Part shown: one piece after another, positions 8,358-16,581 of the stretch
How positions within the stretch are numbered: position 1 is the stretch's first letter
Layout: every line of letters begins with the position of its first letter
NCBI GenBank assembly: GCA_965238265.1
Contig: OZ250185.1
Location: 1,736,001 to 1,800,000, forward strand
Source of the DNA: JAJDUF01 sp965238265
Lineage (GTDB): Bacteria; Chloroflexota; UBA11872; UBA12225; JAJDUF01
Direction of reading: 5' to 3'
DNA length: 64,000 nucleotides
The notes under the pieces: model-generated
Told to the model about the DNA's origin: nothing
The model's database searches: none
Seen by the model: the letters and a program-made list of their open reading frames with translations, nothing else
Translations under genes and position numbers: made by a program

Positions 8358-8846
8358 ATGGGCTTGGCCAGTCTGATTCGCGATGTGCCCGACTTTCCCC
8401 AGCCCGGCATCGTCTTCAAGGACATCACCCCGCTGCTGCAACAATCGGCGGCCCTGCGGGCGGTCGTGGATCGTTTTGCGGCACACTACCGCGAGCAGCG
8501 CATTGATGCCGTCGTCGCTATCGAATCGCGGGGGTTTATCTTCGGCGGCGCGCTCGCCTACCAGCTCAACGCCGGCTTTGTGCCGGTGCGTAAGGCCGGC
8601 AAGCTCCCCGCCGAGACCCTGCAAGTGGCGTATTACCTGGAGTATGGCACCGCCGAGGTTGAGCTGCACCTCGATGCGTTGGAGCCGGGGCAGCGGGTAC
8701 TCATACTCGACGATCTCCTGGCCACCGGTGGAACGGCAGCGGCTACCGTCCGGTTGGTTGAGGCGCTAGGGGCAACTATCGCCGGGATCGCCGTTGTCAT
8801 CGAGCTGGACTTTCTGCACGGCCGGCAGAAGCTCATGGTAAGATAG
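8358..8846 (+). CDS. apt: Adenine phosphoribosyltransferase
   Basis: Converts adenine and PRPP to AMP in the cytosol. The sequence is collinear with bacterial Apt from LASLIRDVPDFPQPGIVFKDITPLL, through ESRGFIFGGALA and the RKAGKLP loop, to the PRPP-binding motif VLILDDLLATGGT (about residues 114-126). At 162 aa it is a few residues shorter at the C-terminus than usual (about 170), ending just after LHGRQKL. ATG 8358 fits the family N-terminus and has AAAGGA upstream at 8342-8347. Placement beside mtnA and mtnP makes sense because methylthioadenosine phosphorylase releases adenine, which this enzyme salvages. Confidence 0.96.
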   Translation: MGLASLIRDVPDFPQPGIVFKDITPLLQQSAALRAVVDRFAAHYREQRIDAVVAIESRGFIFGGALAYQLNAGFVPVRKAGKLPAETLQVAYYLEYGTAEVELHLDALEPGQRVLILDDLLATGGTAAATVRLVEALGATIAGIAVVIELDFLHGRQKLMVR

Positions 8847-8874
8847 AGTGGTTTGGTGATAGTTAGGCCTACTG

Positions 8875-8974
8875 ATATTATTCATCTTGAGGAGTTGCTG
8901 CCCGGCAAGGAGAGACGGCGCCAGATATTATTCATCTTGAGGAGTTGCTGCCCGGCAAGGAGAGACGGCGCCAG
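8875..8974 (+). repeat. Perfect 50-bp tandem duplication of the mtnA leader
   Basis: Bases 8875-8924 are repeated exactly as 8925-8974. Each unit starts ATATTATTCATC and ends GACGGCGCCAG, and each includes an AAGGAGAG ribosome-binding site. The second unit's site (8957-8964) sits 12 bases before the mtnA ATG, leaving a spare copy upstream. The exact identity implies a recent duplication. Confidence 0.95.
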
Positions 8975-8976
8975 CA

Positions 8977-10083
<1,107 letters not shown>

Positions 10084-10192
10084 TTGTGCAAACGGACGCG
10101 CCAGGAGGCCAACGGTCGCCGTATGCACTCCCCTTCCCTGGAGGGAAGGGGACGGGGGTTAGGTGGCGCAGACCAAGCGGTCAGGAGCGAGC

Positions 10193-11092
10193 ATGACGGC
10201 AGCACTGCCGCAGGCGCAAGTCGGAGTGATCGGGGGCAGTGGTTTTTATGAGCTGGCCGGCTTCACCGACCGGCAGGAGGTCGCCGTAGAGACGCCGTTC
10301 GGGTCTCCGAGCGACGCGCTGACCGTGGGGCAGCTGGGCGGTATGGGCGTGGCGTTTCTGCCACGACATGGTGGCGGGCACCGCATCATGCCCTCCGAGC
10401 TGCCGGTACGGGCCAACATTCATGCGCTCAAGCAGCTCGGTGTGCAGTGGGTCATCTCGGTTGGCGCCGTGGGCAGTATGCGCGAGGAAATCCGCCCGCT
10501 CGATCTCGTCGTACCCGACCAGCTCTTCGACCGCACCAAGAGCCGTCCGTCCACCTTCTTTGGCGACGGCCTGGTCGTCCACGTCGGCTTTGCCGAGCCG
10601 TTCTGTCCCCTGCTGTCCCAGGCGCTCGTAGCGGCGGCGCGTCAGGTCTGTGCCGGACCCCGATCCGGTGTTGGCGCCCGTGTCCATGCCGGCGGCACGT
10701 ACATTTGCATCGAGGGACCACAGTTCTCCACGAAAGCCGAATCGCGTATTTACCGCCAGTGTGGCGTGGACGTGATCGGCATGACTGCCCTTCCGGAAGC
10801 CAAGCTGGCCCGCGAAGCGGAGCTTTGCTACGCCACCCTCGCCCTCTCGACCGACTACGATGTCTGGCACGAGTCGGAGCAGCCGGTGACGGTCGAGATG
10901 GTCGTGGCCAATCTGCTGAAAAACGTCGAGACGAGCAAGCAAGTCGTGCGGCGGACCGTGGACGCCCTGCCCATCGAGCGCTCATGTCCCTGCCCGACGG
11001 CGCTGCGTGACGCCATCATCACGCAGCGCGACCGCATTCCGGACGACACGCGCCAGCGTCTCGACCTACTCGTTGGCAAGTACCTCCCATGA
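10193..11092 (+). CDS. mtnP: S-methyl-5'-thioadenosine phosphorylase
   Basis: Phosphorolyses methylthioadenosine to adenine and methylthioribose-1-phosphate, the substrate of MtnA. Belongs to the PNP/MTAP family: VGVIGGSGFYEL phosphate loop, FLPRHGGGHRIMPSELPVRANI, and GGTYICIEGPQFSTKAESRIYR. GMTALPEAKLAREAELCYA and STDYDVWHESE follow, where the TDYD pattern is typical of MTA-specific enzymes. ATG 10193 is preferred over the in-frame GTG at 10163 because CAGGAG (10182-10187) precedes it by five bases. A variable segment around residues 153-159 carries CAGPRSG, encoded by the second copy of the mtnA palindromic segment. Its stop overlaps the start of the PfkB gene (ATGA at 11089-11092), indicating translational coupling. 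Confidence 0.96.
   Translation: MTAALPQAQVGVIGGSGFYELAGFTDRQEVAVETPFGSPSDALTVGQLGGMGVAFLPRHGGGHRIMPSELPVRANIHALKQLGVQWVISVGAVGSMREEIRPLDLVVPDQLFDRTKSRPSTFFGDGLVVHVGFAEPFCPLLSQALVAAARQVCAGPRSGVGARVHAGGTYICIEGPQFSTKAESRIYRQCGVDVIGMTALPEAKLAREAELCYATLALSTDYDVWHESEQPVTVEMVVANLLKNVETSKQVVRRTVDALPIERSCPCPTALRDAIITQRDRIPDDTRQRLDLLVGKYLP
10648..10669. repeat. 22-bp palindromic segment inside mtnP (copy 2)
   Basis: Exact copy of 9192-9213, in the same reading frame (CAGPRSG). It lies between the conserved blocks ending VAAARQV and starting GGTYICIEG. Confidence 0.9.
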
Positions 11093-12111
11093 CTCCTGCT
11101 CATCCGCCCCACTGTCATTCCCGCGAAAGCGGGAATCCACAGCCCCCCCGTATCGTGGTCACGGGCACGATTGGGCTGGACACGGTCGAAACACCGTTCG
11201 GCCAGGTCGAGGCAGCCCTGGGCGGGTCGGCCTCCTATTTTGCGCTCGCCGCCTCGCTCTACTCCACCGTCAGCGTCGTCAGCGTCGTCGGTGAGGACTT
11301 TCCCGCTCGCTACCAGGAGCTATTGACCCGGCGCCGTATTGACTTCACGAGCGTCGCGCGGCTCCCTGGTCGGACCTTCCGCTGGGGTGGACGGTACCAC
11401 TACGACCTCAACACCAGAGATACGCTGTTCACCCATCTCAACGTGCTGACCGAGTTCCGGCCGTTGCTCAGGGAAGCCGACCAAGCGGCGCCCTACGTGT
11501 TCTTGGCCAACATTGACCCGGTGCTCCAGGCGCAAGTGCTGGACCAAGTCCGGCAGCCGCGACTGACGATGCTCGATACGATGAACCTTTGGATCGAGCA
11601 CAGCCGCGATGCGTTGACGGAGGTGCTGCGGCGCGTGGACGTGGTCCTGGTCAACGACGAGGAGGCGCGCGAATACACGGGCGAGTACAGCGTGTTCAAG
11701 GCGGCGCGCGCCATCCGTACACTGGGGCCGCGGGTCGTCGTCGTCAAGCGTGGCGAGTATGGCGCTCTCTTGCTCGGTGACGAGGGCTACTTCTTCCTGC
11801 CGGGCTATCCGCTCGAAGACCCGCGTGATCCAACCGGGGCCGGTGACTCCTTTGCCGGCGGGTTTCTCGGGTATCTCGCCAGTGTGAATATGACCCTGCC
11901 GGAGCCGCACAATCCGATGGAAAAAATAGGTGGTGCGGCTCCGGCACGTCACCCAAGCACGGCCAGTATTCGACGCGCGTTGGTTCACGCCAGCGTCGTG
12001 GCCTCATTTGCGGTGGAGCAGTTCAGCGTCCAGGCCCTCGTCGAGCTGACGCCGGAGCAGGTGCAAGCCCGCTTTCGTGAGTTCAAGCGACTGACCCATT
12101 TCGATGAATGA
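11089..12111 (+). CDS. PfkB-family carbohydrate/nucleoside kinase
   Basis: Ribokinase-fold kinase. Signatures are IVVTGTIGLDTVETPFG, GGSASYFALAAS, VLVNDEEAREYTG and the anion-hole/catalytic motif DPTGAGDSFAGGFLGYLA near 246-263. The substrate is not evident. Its place between mtnP and ahcY suggests a nucleoside such as adenosine (released by AhcY), or a sugar from the MTA route; this is inference. Two segments look repeat-derived. Residues 8-16 (CHSRESGNP) are a translated dispersed hairpin (11115-11139). Residues about 269-287, between GYLAS and the next helix, are encoded by a 50-bp hairpin element (11897-11946). A start further inside, just before RIVVTG, is possible, but no good ATG or GTG with a ribosome-binding site is seen; the ATGA overlap with mtnP favours 11089. 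Confidence 0.88.
   Translation: MTPAHPPHCHSRESGNPQPPRIVVTGTIGLDTVETPFGQVEAALGGSASYFALAASLYSTVSVVSVVGEDFPARYQELLTRRRIDFTSVARLPGRTFRWGGRYHYDLNTRDTLFTHLNVLTEFRPLLREADQAAPYVFLANIDPVLQAQVLDQVRQPRLTMLDTMNLWIEHSRDALTEVLRRVDVVLVNDEEAREYTGEYSVFKAARAIRTLGPRVVVVKRGEYGALLLGDEGYFFLPGYPLEDPRDPTGAGDSFAGGFLGYLASVNMTLPEPHNPMEKIGGAAPARHPSTASIRRALVHASVVASFAVEQFSVQALVELTPEQVQARFREFKRLTHFDE
11115..11139. repeat. Dispersed hairpin repeat translated into the PfkB N-terminus
   Basis: A clean CATTCCCGC-GAAA-GCGGGAATCC copy lying within the first 17 codons of the kinase gene, giving HSRESGNP. This peptide is a familiar sign of this extragenic repeat being translated. Confidence 0.9.
11897..11946. repeat. Hairpin element inserted in the PfkB reading frame
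   Basis: Perfect 14-bp arms (11897-11910 and 11933-11946; core GGAGCCGCAC / GTGCGGCTCC) enclose a 22-nt loop that starts AATCCGATGGAA and ends AGGTG. The loop resembles that at 23457-23477 (AATCCGCTAGAA...AGGTG). Its codons are in frame and give an unconserved stretch after GYLAS. Confidence 0.88.
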
Positions 12112-12183
12112 CGACGTTCGTCGGCACCATCCGTTGCAGGCTCAGGTAGTGCTAACGGACGAACCGGAAGGAGCAGAGTAGAC

Positions 12184-13455
12184 ATGACGGTTGAGGCGGC
12201 GGTATCCAGCGACATCAAGGATCCGGCACTCGCAGCCCAGGGCGTGAGGCGGATCGAGTGGGCGGCGGTGGAGATGCCTGTCGTGCGGCTGATTCACGAG
12301 CGCTTTGCCCGCGAGCAGCCGCTGCGCGGCGTGCGGTTGGGCGCCTGCCTCCACGTGACGACGGAAACGGCCAATCTGATGCGCGCGCTCCAAGCGGGCG
12401 GTGCAGAGATCGCCCTGTGCGCCTCGAATCCGCTCTCGACGCAAGACGACGCGGCCGCGGCGCTGGCGGCGGAAGGGATGGCCGTGTTCGCCATCAATGG
12501 GGAAGACGAGAAGACCTACTATCGGCACATTCAGGCGGTGCTGGACACTCGTCCGCAGCTCACGATGGACGATGGCGCCGATTTGGTCGGCGTGCTCCAT
12601 AAGGAGCGGCCCGACCTGATCGCAGAGGTCATCGGTGGCGCCGAGGAGACGACGACCGGAGTGATCCGCCTGCGGAGCATGGAGGCCGACGGCGCGCTCC
12701 AATACCCCATCGTGGCCGTCAATGAGGCCGATACGAAGCACCTCTTCGACAATCGCTACGGTACGGGCCAGAGCACGCTCGACGGCATCATCCGCGCGAC
12801 CAACGTGCTGCTCGCCGGGAAGAACGTCGTGGTCTGTGGCTATGGCTGGTGTGGCCGCGGGGTGGCCAGTCGCGCCCGCGGCATGGGCGCCAGCGTGATC
12901 GTCACCGAGATAGACCCTACCCACGCGCTGGAGGCGCTGATGGAGGGCTACCGCGTCATGCCCTTGGTCGAGGCCGCCCGGATCGGTGACGTATTTATCA
13001 CTGTCACCGGCAACCGCAGTGTCATTGGCGCCGACCACTTCGCGGTGATGAAGGACGGAGCCATTGTCGCCAACTCCGGTCACTTCAACGTGGAGATCAA
13101 CATCCCGGCCCTGGAGAACATGGCCGTCAGCACGCGCGAAGTGCGGCCGTTCGTGCAGGAGTACCGGACCGCTGACGGTCGCCGCCTGCACCTGCTGGGC
13201 GAGGGGCGGCTCATCAACCTGGCGGCTGCCGAGGGGCATCCCGCAGCCGTCATGGACATGAGCTTCGCCAATCAGGCGTTGTGCGCGGAATACATGGTCA
13301 CGCACGCTGCGTCGTTGGAGAAGCGCGTGTACACTGTGCCGGAGGAGATTGACCGCACAGTAGCGCGCTTGAAGCTACAGGCCATGGGTGTCGAGATTGA
13401 TGTCCTGACGCCGGAGCAGGAGCGGTACTTGGTCTCGTGGGAAGAGGGGACGTAA
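12184..13455 (+). CDS. ahcY: Adenosylhomocysteinase
   Basis: Hydrolyses S-adenosylhomocysteine to homocysteine and adenosine, relieving product inhibition of methyltransferases. The sequence is collinear with the family: EWAAVEMPVVRLI, LHVTTETANLMRALQAGGAE, CASNPLSTQDD, then the NAD-binding loop VVCGYGWCGRGVASRARGMGA near 216-236. HFNVEIN and FANQALCAEYM follow near the C-terminus, which ends in the usual EQERYLVSWEEGT. Length (423 aa) matches the shorter bacterial/archaeal type. GGAGCAGAG (12169-12177) precedes ATG 12184. Together with metK downstream and mtnA/mtnP upstream it completes recycling of both major SAM by-products. Confidence 0.98.
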   Translation: MTVEAAVSSDIKDPALAAQGVRRIEWAAVEMPVVRLIHERFAREQPLRGVRLGACLHVTTETANLMRALQAGGAEIALCASNPLSTQDDAAAALAAEGMAVFAINGEDEKTYYRHIQAVLDTRPQLTMDDGADLVGVLHKERPDLIAEVIGGAEETTTGVIRLRSMEADGALQYPIVAVNEADTKHLFDNRYGTGQSTLDGIIRATNVLLAGKNVVVCGYGWCGRGVASRARGMGASVIVTEIDPTHALEALMEGYRVMPLVEAARIGDVFITVTGNRSVIGADHFAVMKDGAIVANSGHFNVEINIPALENMAVSTREVRPFVQEYRTADGRRLHLLGEGRLINLAAAEGHPAAVMDMSFANQALCAEYMVTHAASLEKRVYTVPEEIDRTVARLKLQAMGVEIDVLTPEQERYLVSWEEGT

Positions 13456-13698
13456 GGCATATCTACCCCCACCCCCCTCCCTAACCCTCCCCCGTTGCGA
13501 CCGGGGAGGGAACACACCGTCCCCCTGCGGAGCGGGGGGGCCATAGGGGGCCGGATTACCTCACTTGGCCCCCACCCTCGCCCTCCCCCGGATTGAGCTA
13601 CCAGGGGAGGGAATGTGCCCCCGGCCCCGGCGGAGCGGAGTAGGGCTGGGGAAGGGGTCTGGCACAAGACAGTAGGTCATTGAGAGAGGAGACGGTCG
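13456..13698. repeat. Repeat-filled spacer before metK
   Basis: Contains a CCCCCTGCGGAGCGGGGG...CCATAGGGGG element near 13519-13552, flanked by C-rich CCCCTCCC/GGGAGGG complementary tracts. A purine-rich ribosome-binding site (AGAGGAG, 13684-13690) leads into metK. I looked for a SAM riboswitch and found no recognisable one. Confidence 0.6.
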
Positions 13699-14949
13699 GT
13701 GAGCACGACCTTCATGCAGGCGGAGCAGTTGCTATTCACGTCGGAGTCGGTCACAGAGGGGCATCCCGATAAGCTCTGCGATCAGATTTCGGATGCCGTG
13801 CTGGATTGGTCCATCAGCCAAAACTCGCATGCGCGTGTTGCCTGCGAGGCCGTGGCCAAGTCCGATGATGAGCGCGATTGGATCGCCGTCTGTGGTGAGG
13901 CGACGCCGCTGCCATCCGAAGAGGTAGTGCATGATCTGGTCCGCACTACCTTGCGGCGCATTGGCTATACCGACCGCAAGTACGGAACGAGCGACGAGGC
14001 CACCATCGCGGTGCATATGACGGGGCAGTCGGCAGACATCGCTCTGGGTGTGGACGACGCATTGGAGACTCGTGGCACTGACGAGACCGAGGTTGGCGCC
14101 GGGGATCAGGGCATGATGATCGGCTTCGCCTGCACCGAGACCCCGGAGATGATGCCGGTGCCGATAGCCTTGTCCCATCGACTCTGCCGACAGCTCGCCG
14201 CAGTACGAAAAAGCGGCGAGTTGCCATTTCTCGGCCCAGACGGGAAATCCCAGGTGACGGTGGAGTATCGGCGCGGCCGGCCCGCGCGGGTGGTCACGGT
14301 CGTCGTCTCCTCGCAACACGATGAGGACACGAGTCAAGCGACGATCCGCGAGGGGGTAATCGAGCGGGTCATCAGGCCCGTGTTAGGCGCTTGGTGGCAG
14401 ACCCCCGAGCCGACCGTTCACGTCAACCCCACCGGCAGCTTTGTGATCGGCGGGCCGCGTGGCGACTGCGGCCTCACGGGACGCAAAATCATCGTGGACA
14501 CGTATGGGGGCATGGCTCGCCACGGTGGCGGAGCGTTCTCCGGCAAAGACCCCACGAAAGTGGACCGCTCGGCGGCCTATGCCGCGCGGTACGTGGCGAA
14601 GAATATCGTCGCCGCCGGGCTGGCCGACCGTTTCGAGCTGCAATTGGCCTACGCCATCGGTGTGGCAGACCCGCTCTCCATCATGGGAGAGACCTTTGGC
14701 ACGGGCGCCGTCGAGGATGAGAAGATTGTTGACCTCATCAGGCGGCACTTCGACCTGCGACCGGGCGCGATTATCCGCGATCTGCGGCTACGGCGGCCTA
14801 TCTACGAGCCGACGGCAGCCTACGGCCACTTCGGGCGCGACGACCTCGATGCACCTTGGGAAGCGACCGACAAGGCCGAAAACCTGCGGCTGGATGCCGG
14901 CATTCGGGAGCCACGCCGCGCAGTCGCGGCCGCCGCTGTGGGTGTGTAG
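13699..14949 (+). CDS. metK: S-adenosylmethionine synthetase
   Basis: Makes SAM from methionine and ATP. The GTG start at 13699 lies 8 bases after AGAGGAG. Signatures: LFTSESVTEGHPDKLCDQISDAVLD near 11-35, GAGDQGMMIGFACTETPEMMP near 134-154, and GGPRGDCGLTGRKIIVDTYGG. GGGAFSGKDPTKVDRSAAYAARYVAKNIVAAGLA follows. All catalytic blocks are present and the 416-aa length is normal. It is the last gene of the SAM-cycle run; the following S41 protease starts 130 bp later after a repeat. Confidence 0.98.
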   Translation: MSTTFMQAEQLLFTSESVTEGHPDKLCDQISDAVLDWSISQNSHARVACEAVAKSDDERDWIAVCGEATPLPSEEVVHDLVRTTLRRIGYTDRKYGTSDEATIAVHMTGQSADIALGVDDALETRGTDETEVGAGDQGMMIGFACTETPEMMPVPIALSHRLCRQLAAVRKSGELPFLGPDGKSQVTVEYRRGRPARVVTVVVSSQHDEDTSQATIREGVIERVIRPVLGAWWQTPEPTVHVNPTGSFVIGGPRGDCGLTGRKIIVDTYGGMARHGGGAFSGKDPTKVDRSAAYAARYVAKNIVAAGLADRFELQLAYAIGVADPLSIMGETFGTGAVEDEKIVDLIRRHFDLRPGAIIRDLRLRRPIYEPTAAYGHFGRDDLDAPWEATDKAENLRLDAGIREPRRAVAAAAVGV

Positions 14950-15079
14950 CGTCGCGTGCCGCCCTTGGCATCGTAGGGGCGCAGCATGCTGCGCCTGTCC
15001 CCCTGCTGCAGCGGGGGGACCATAGGGGAGCCACACCTCCGCCCCGGCCTCACACCCTCCGGTCTGTGTTATCGTCCCA
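14950..15079. repeat. Spacer with GCAGCATGCTGC and GGGG-stem repeats
   Basis: Holds a GCAGCATGCTGC palindrome followed by CCCCCTGC...GCGGGGGGACCATAGGGG. The same pair recurs near 24194-24247, 24919-24963 and 27775-27823. No gene is seen. Confidence 0.7.
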
Positions 15080-16387
15080 ATGATGGGCCTACGCCGCCGG
15101 TTGTTGAGCACGTTCGCCGCCGGGCTAGTGGTTGCCCTGGCCTTTGGCGCCGGTTACTTCGTCGGTAGCCAAGAGGCGGCGCGGGCGCAGGTAGCGCCGC
15201 CGAGCACGGCCACGCCGACCCCCGATCCGCGCGAATCTCTAGCACAGCCACCGGCCGACGTTGCCGAACGCTTCGGCGTCTTCTGGCAGGTCTGGAACCT
15301 CATCCAGCGCGAATACGTCGGTGGGCCGGTAGATGATACCCGGCTGCTGTATGGCGCTATTCGGGGGATGCTGCAAGCGCTCGACGACCCCTACTCCGTC
15401 TTCTTCGACCCGACCACGCATCACCTGCAAAAGGCCTCGCTCGGCGGTGCCTACGAGGGTATCGGCACCTCAATAGACCTGAAGGACGGGCGCCACACGA
15501 TAGTGACGGTGTTCGAAGGCTCGCCCGCCGCGCAGGCCGGCCTGCAATCAGGAGATATCGTGCTGCGCATAGACGAGCGTGAGATCGGCAACCTGAGTAT
15601 GACCGAGGTTGTCACGCTCATCCGTGGGCCAGCCGGCACGAGCGTACAGTTCACTATCATGCGGCCCGGCGAACCGGCAACAGAGACCTTGGAGCTTACC
15701 GTTGTGCGCCAGCGGATCACCGTGCAGTCCGTGACCTTGCAAGTCGCCGGCGGCGATGTGGCGATCATCAGAGTGCGCCTGTTCTCGGCGATCACGCCGC
15801 GCCAGTTCGCCGCTGCGCTGCGCCGCGCCCAGGCGCAACAGGCACGCGGGATTGTCCTCGATCTCCGTGATAACCCCGGCGGCTATCTCCGCTCGTCGGT
15901 AGCGGTCGTCAGCCAGTTCTTGCCGGCCGATACGGTCGTCCTCATCGAGCAGCTTGGTGACGGAGAACAGCAGCCGTACAAGGCGCAGCGCGACGGACGG
16001 GCGCTAGACATTCCGCTGGTCGTGCTCGTGAACAAGGGCAGCGCCAGCGGCGCCGAGATTGTCGCCGGTGCGCTCGCCGACCACGACCGGGCGATCTTGG
16101 TTGGTGAGACTACCTTCGGCAAAGGCACCGTGCAGGTAGAGCACGAGCTTTCGGACGGCTCGGCAATCCGGATCACCACGGCGCAGTGGCTCACTCCGCA
16201 TGGGCATATCATCCAAGACGTTGGCCTCACGCCGGATGTTGTGGTGACACGAACGGCCGACGACCACGCCGAGGGGCGAGACCCGCCCATGGTACGAGCG
16301 CAGCAGCTCCTCCGCTCACTTGCTGCTACGCCAACGCCCGCTGCCATACCAACGCCCGCCGCTGCAACGCCCACCCCCGCCGCGTAG
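15080..16387 (+). CDS. S41-family C-terminal processing peptidase (CtpA-like)
   Basis: Exported or membrane-anchored serine protease with a Ser/Lys dyad. The N-terminal hydrophobic segment (about residues 8-30, LLSTFAAGLVVALAFGAGYFVG) follows RRR and is a signal anchor. A PDZ domain (about 125-210, with EGSPAAQAGLQSGDIVLRID) precedes the protease core. The nucleophile is in NKGSASGAEIVAGAL near 316-330 and the Lys in TTFGKGTVQ near 344-352. The C-terminus is a low-complexity Ala/Pro/Thr tail (ATPTPAA repeats), probably a flexible envelope linker. It is convergent with the PASTA kinase downstream. Likely substrates are envelope proteins, as for the family; none can be named. Confidence 0.93.
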   Translation: MMGLRRRLLSTFAAGLVVALAFGAGYFVGSQEAARAQVAPPSTATPTPDPRESLAQPPADVAERFGVFWQVWNLIQREYVGGPVDDTRLLYGAIRGMLQALDDPYSVFFDPTTHHLQKASLGGAYEGIGTSIDLKDGRHTIVTVFEGSPAAQAGLQSGDIVLRIDEREIGNLSMTEVVTLIRGPAGTSVQFTIMRPGEPATETLELTVVRQRITVQSVTLQVAGGDVAIIRVRLFSAITPRQFAAALRRAQAQQARGIVLDLRDNPGGYLRSSVAVVSQFLPADTVVLIEQLGDGEQQPYKAQRDGRALDIPLVVLVNKGSASGAEIVAGALADHDRAILVGETTFGKGTVQVEHELSDGSAIRITTAQWLTPHGHIIQDVGLTPDVVVTRTADDHAEGRDPPMVRAQQLLRSLAATPTPAAIPTPAAATPTPAA

Positions 16388-16581
16388 CCTGCCAGTCGGA
16401 AGTGGCGCTTGCCCCTTGCTGGCCTCACCCCCGCCCCCCTCTCCACCTGTGGAGAGGGGGAGTCCGTCGCCCGTCATTCCCGTCGTCCCGTCCGTCATTC
16501 CCGCGAAAGCGGGAATCCACGTTCCCCTGCGGAGCGGGGGGGCCATAGGGGGGCCGGGGGGTGAGGCGCGGTCCAACCGAC
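16388..16581. repeat. Repeat-filled spacer between convergent genes
   Basis: Carries three dispersed elements in a row: a CCCCTCTCCACCTGTGGAGAGGGG stem (about 16434-16461), the CATTCCCGC hairpin (16495-16519), and the CCCCCTGCGGAGCGGGGG...CCATAGGGGG element (about 16523-16556). It may act as a bidirectional terminator zone between the S41 and kinase genes. Confidence 0.7.

Noticed and set aside
7779..8669. 296-codon minus-strand open frame over DUF72 and apt
   Set aside because: Crosses two well-supported plus-strand genes and shows no recognisable domain.
12142..13305. 387-codon minus-strand open frame over ahcY
   Set aside because: His/Arg-rich shadow of ahcY, which is fully collinear with its family.
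13456..13698. SAM riboswitch before metK
   Set aside because: Only dispersed repeats and C-rich stems are present; no SAM-I/II core was recognisable.
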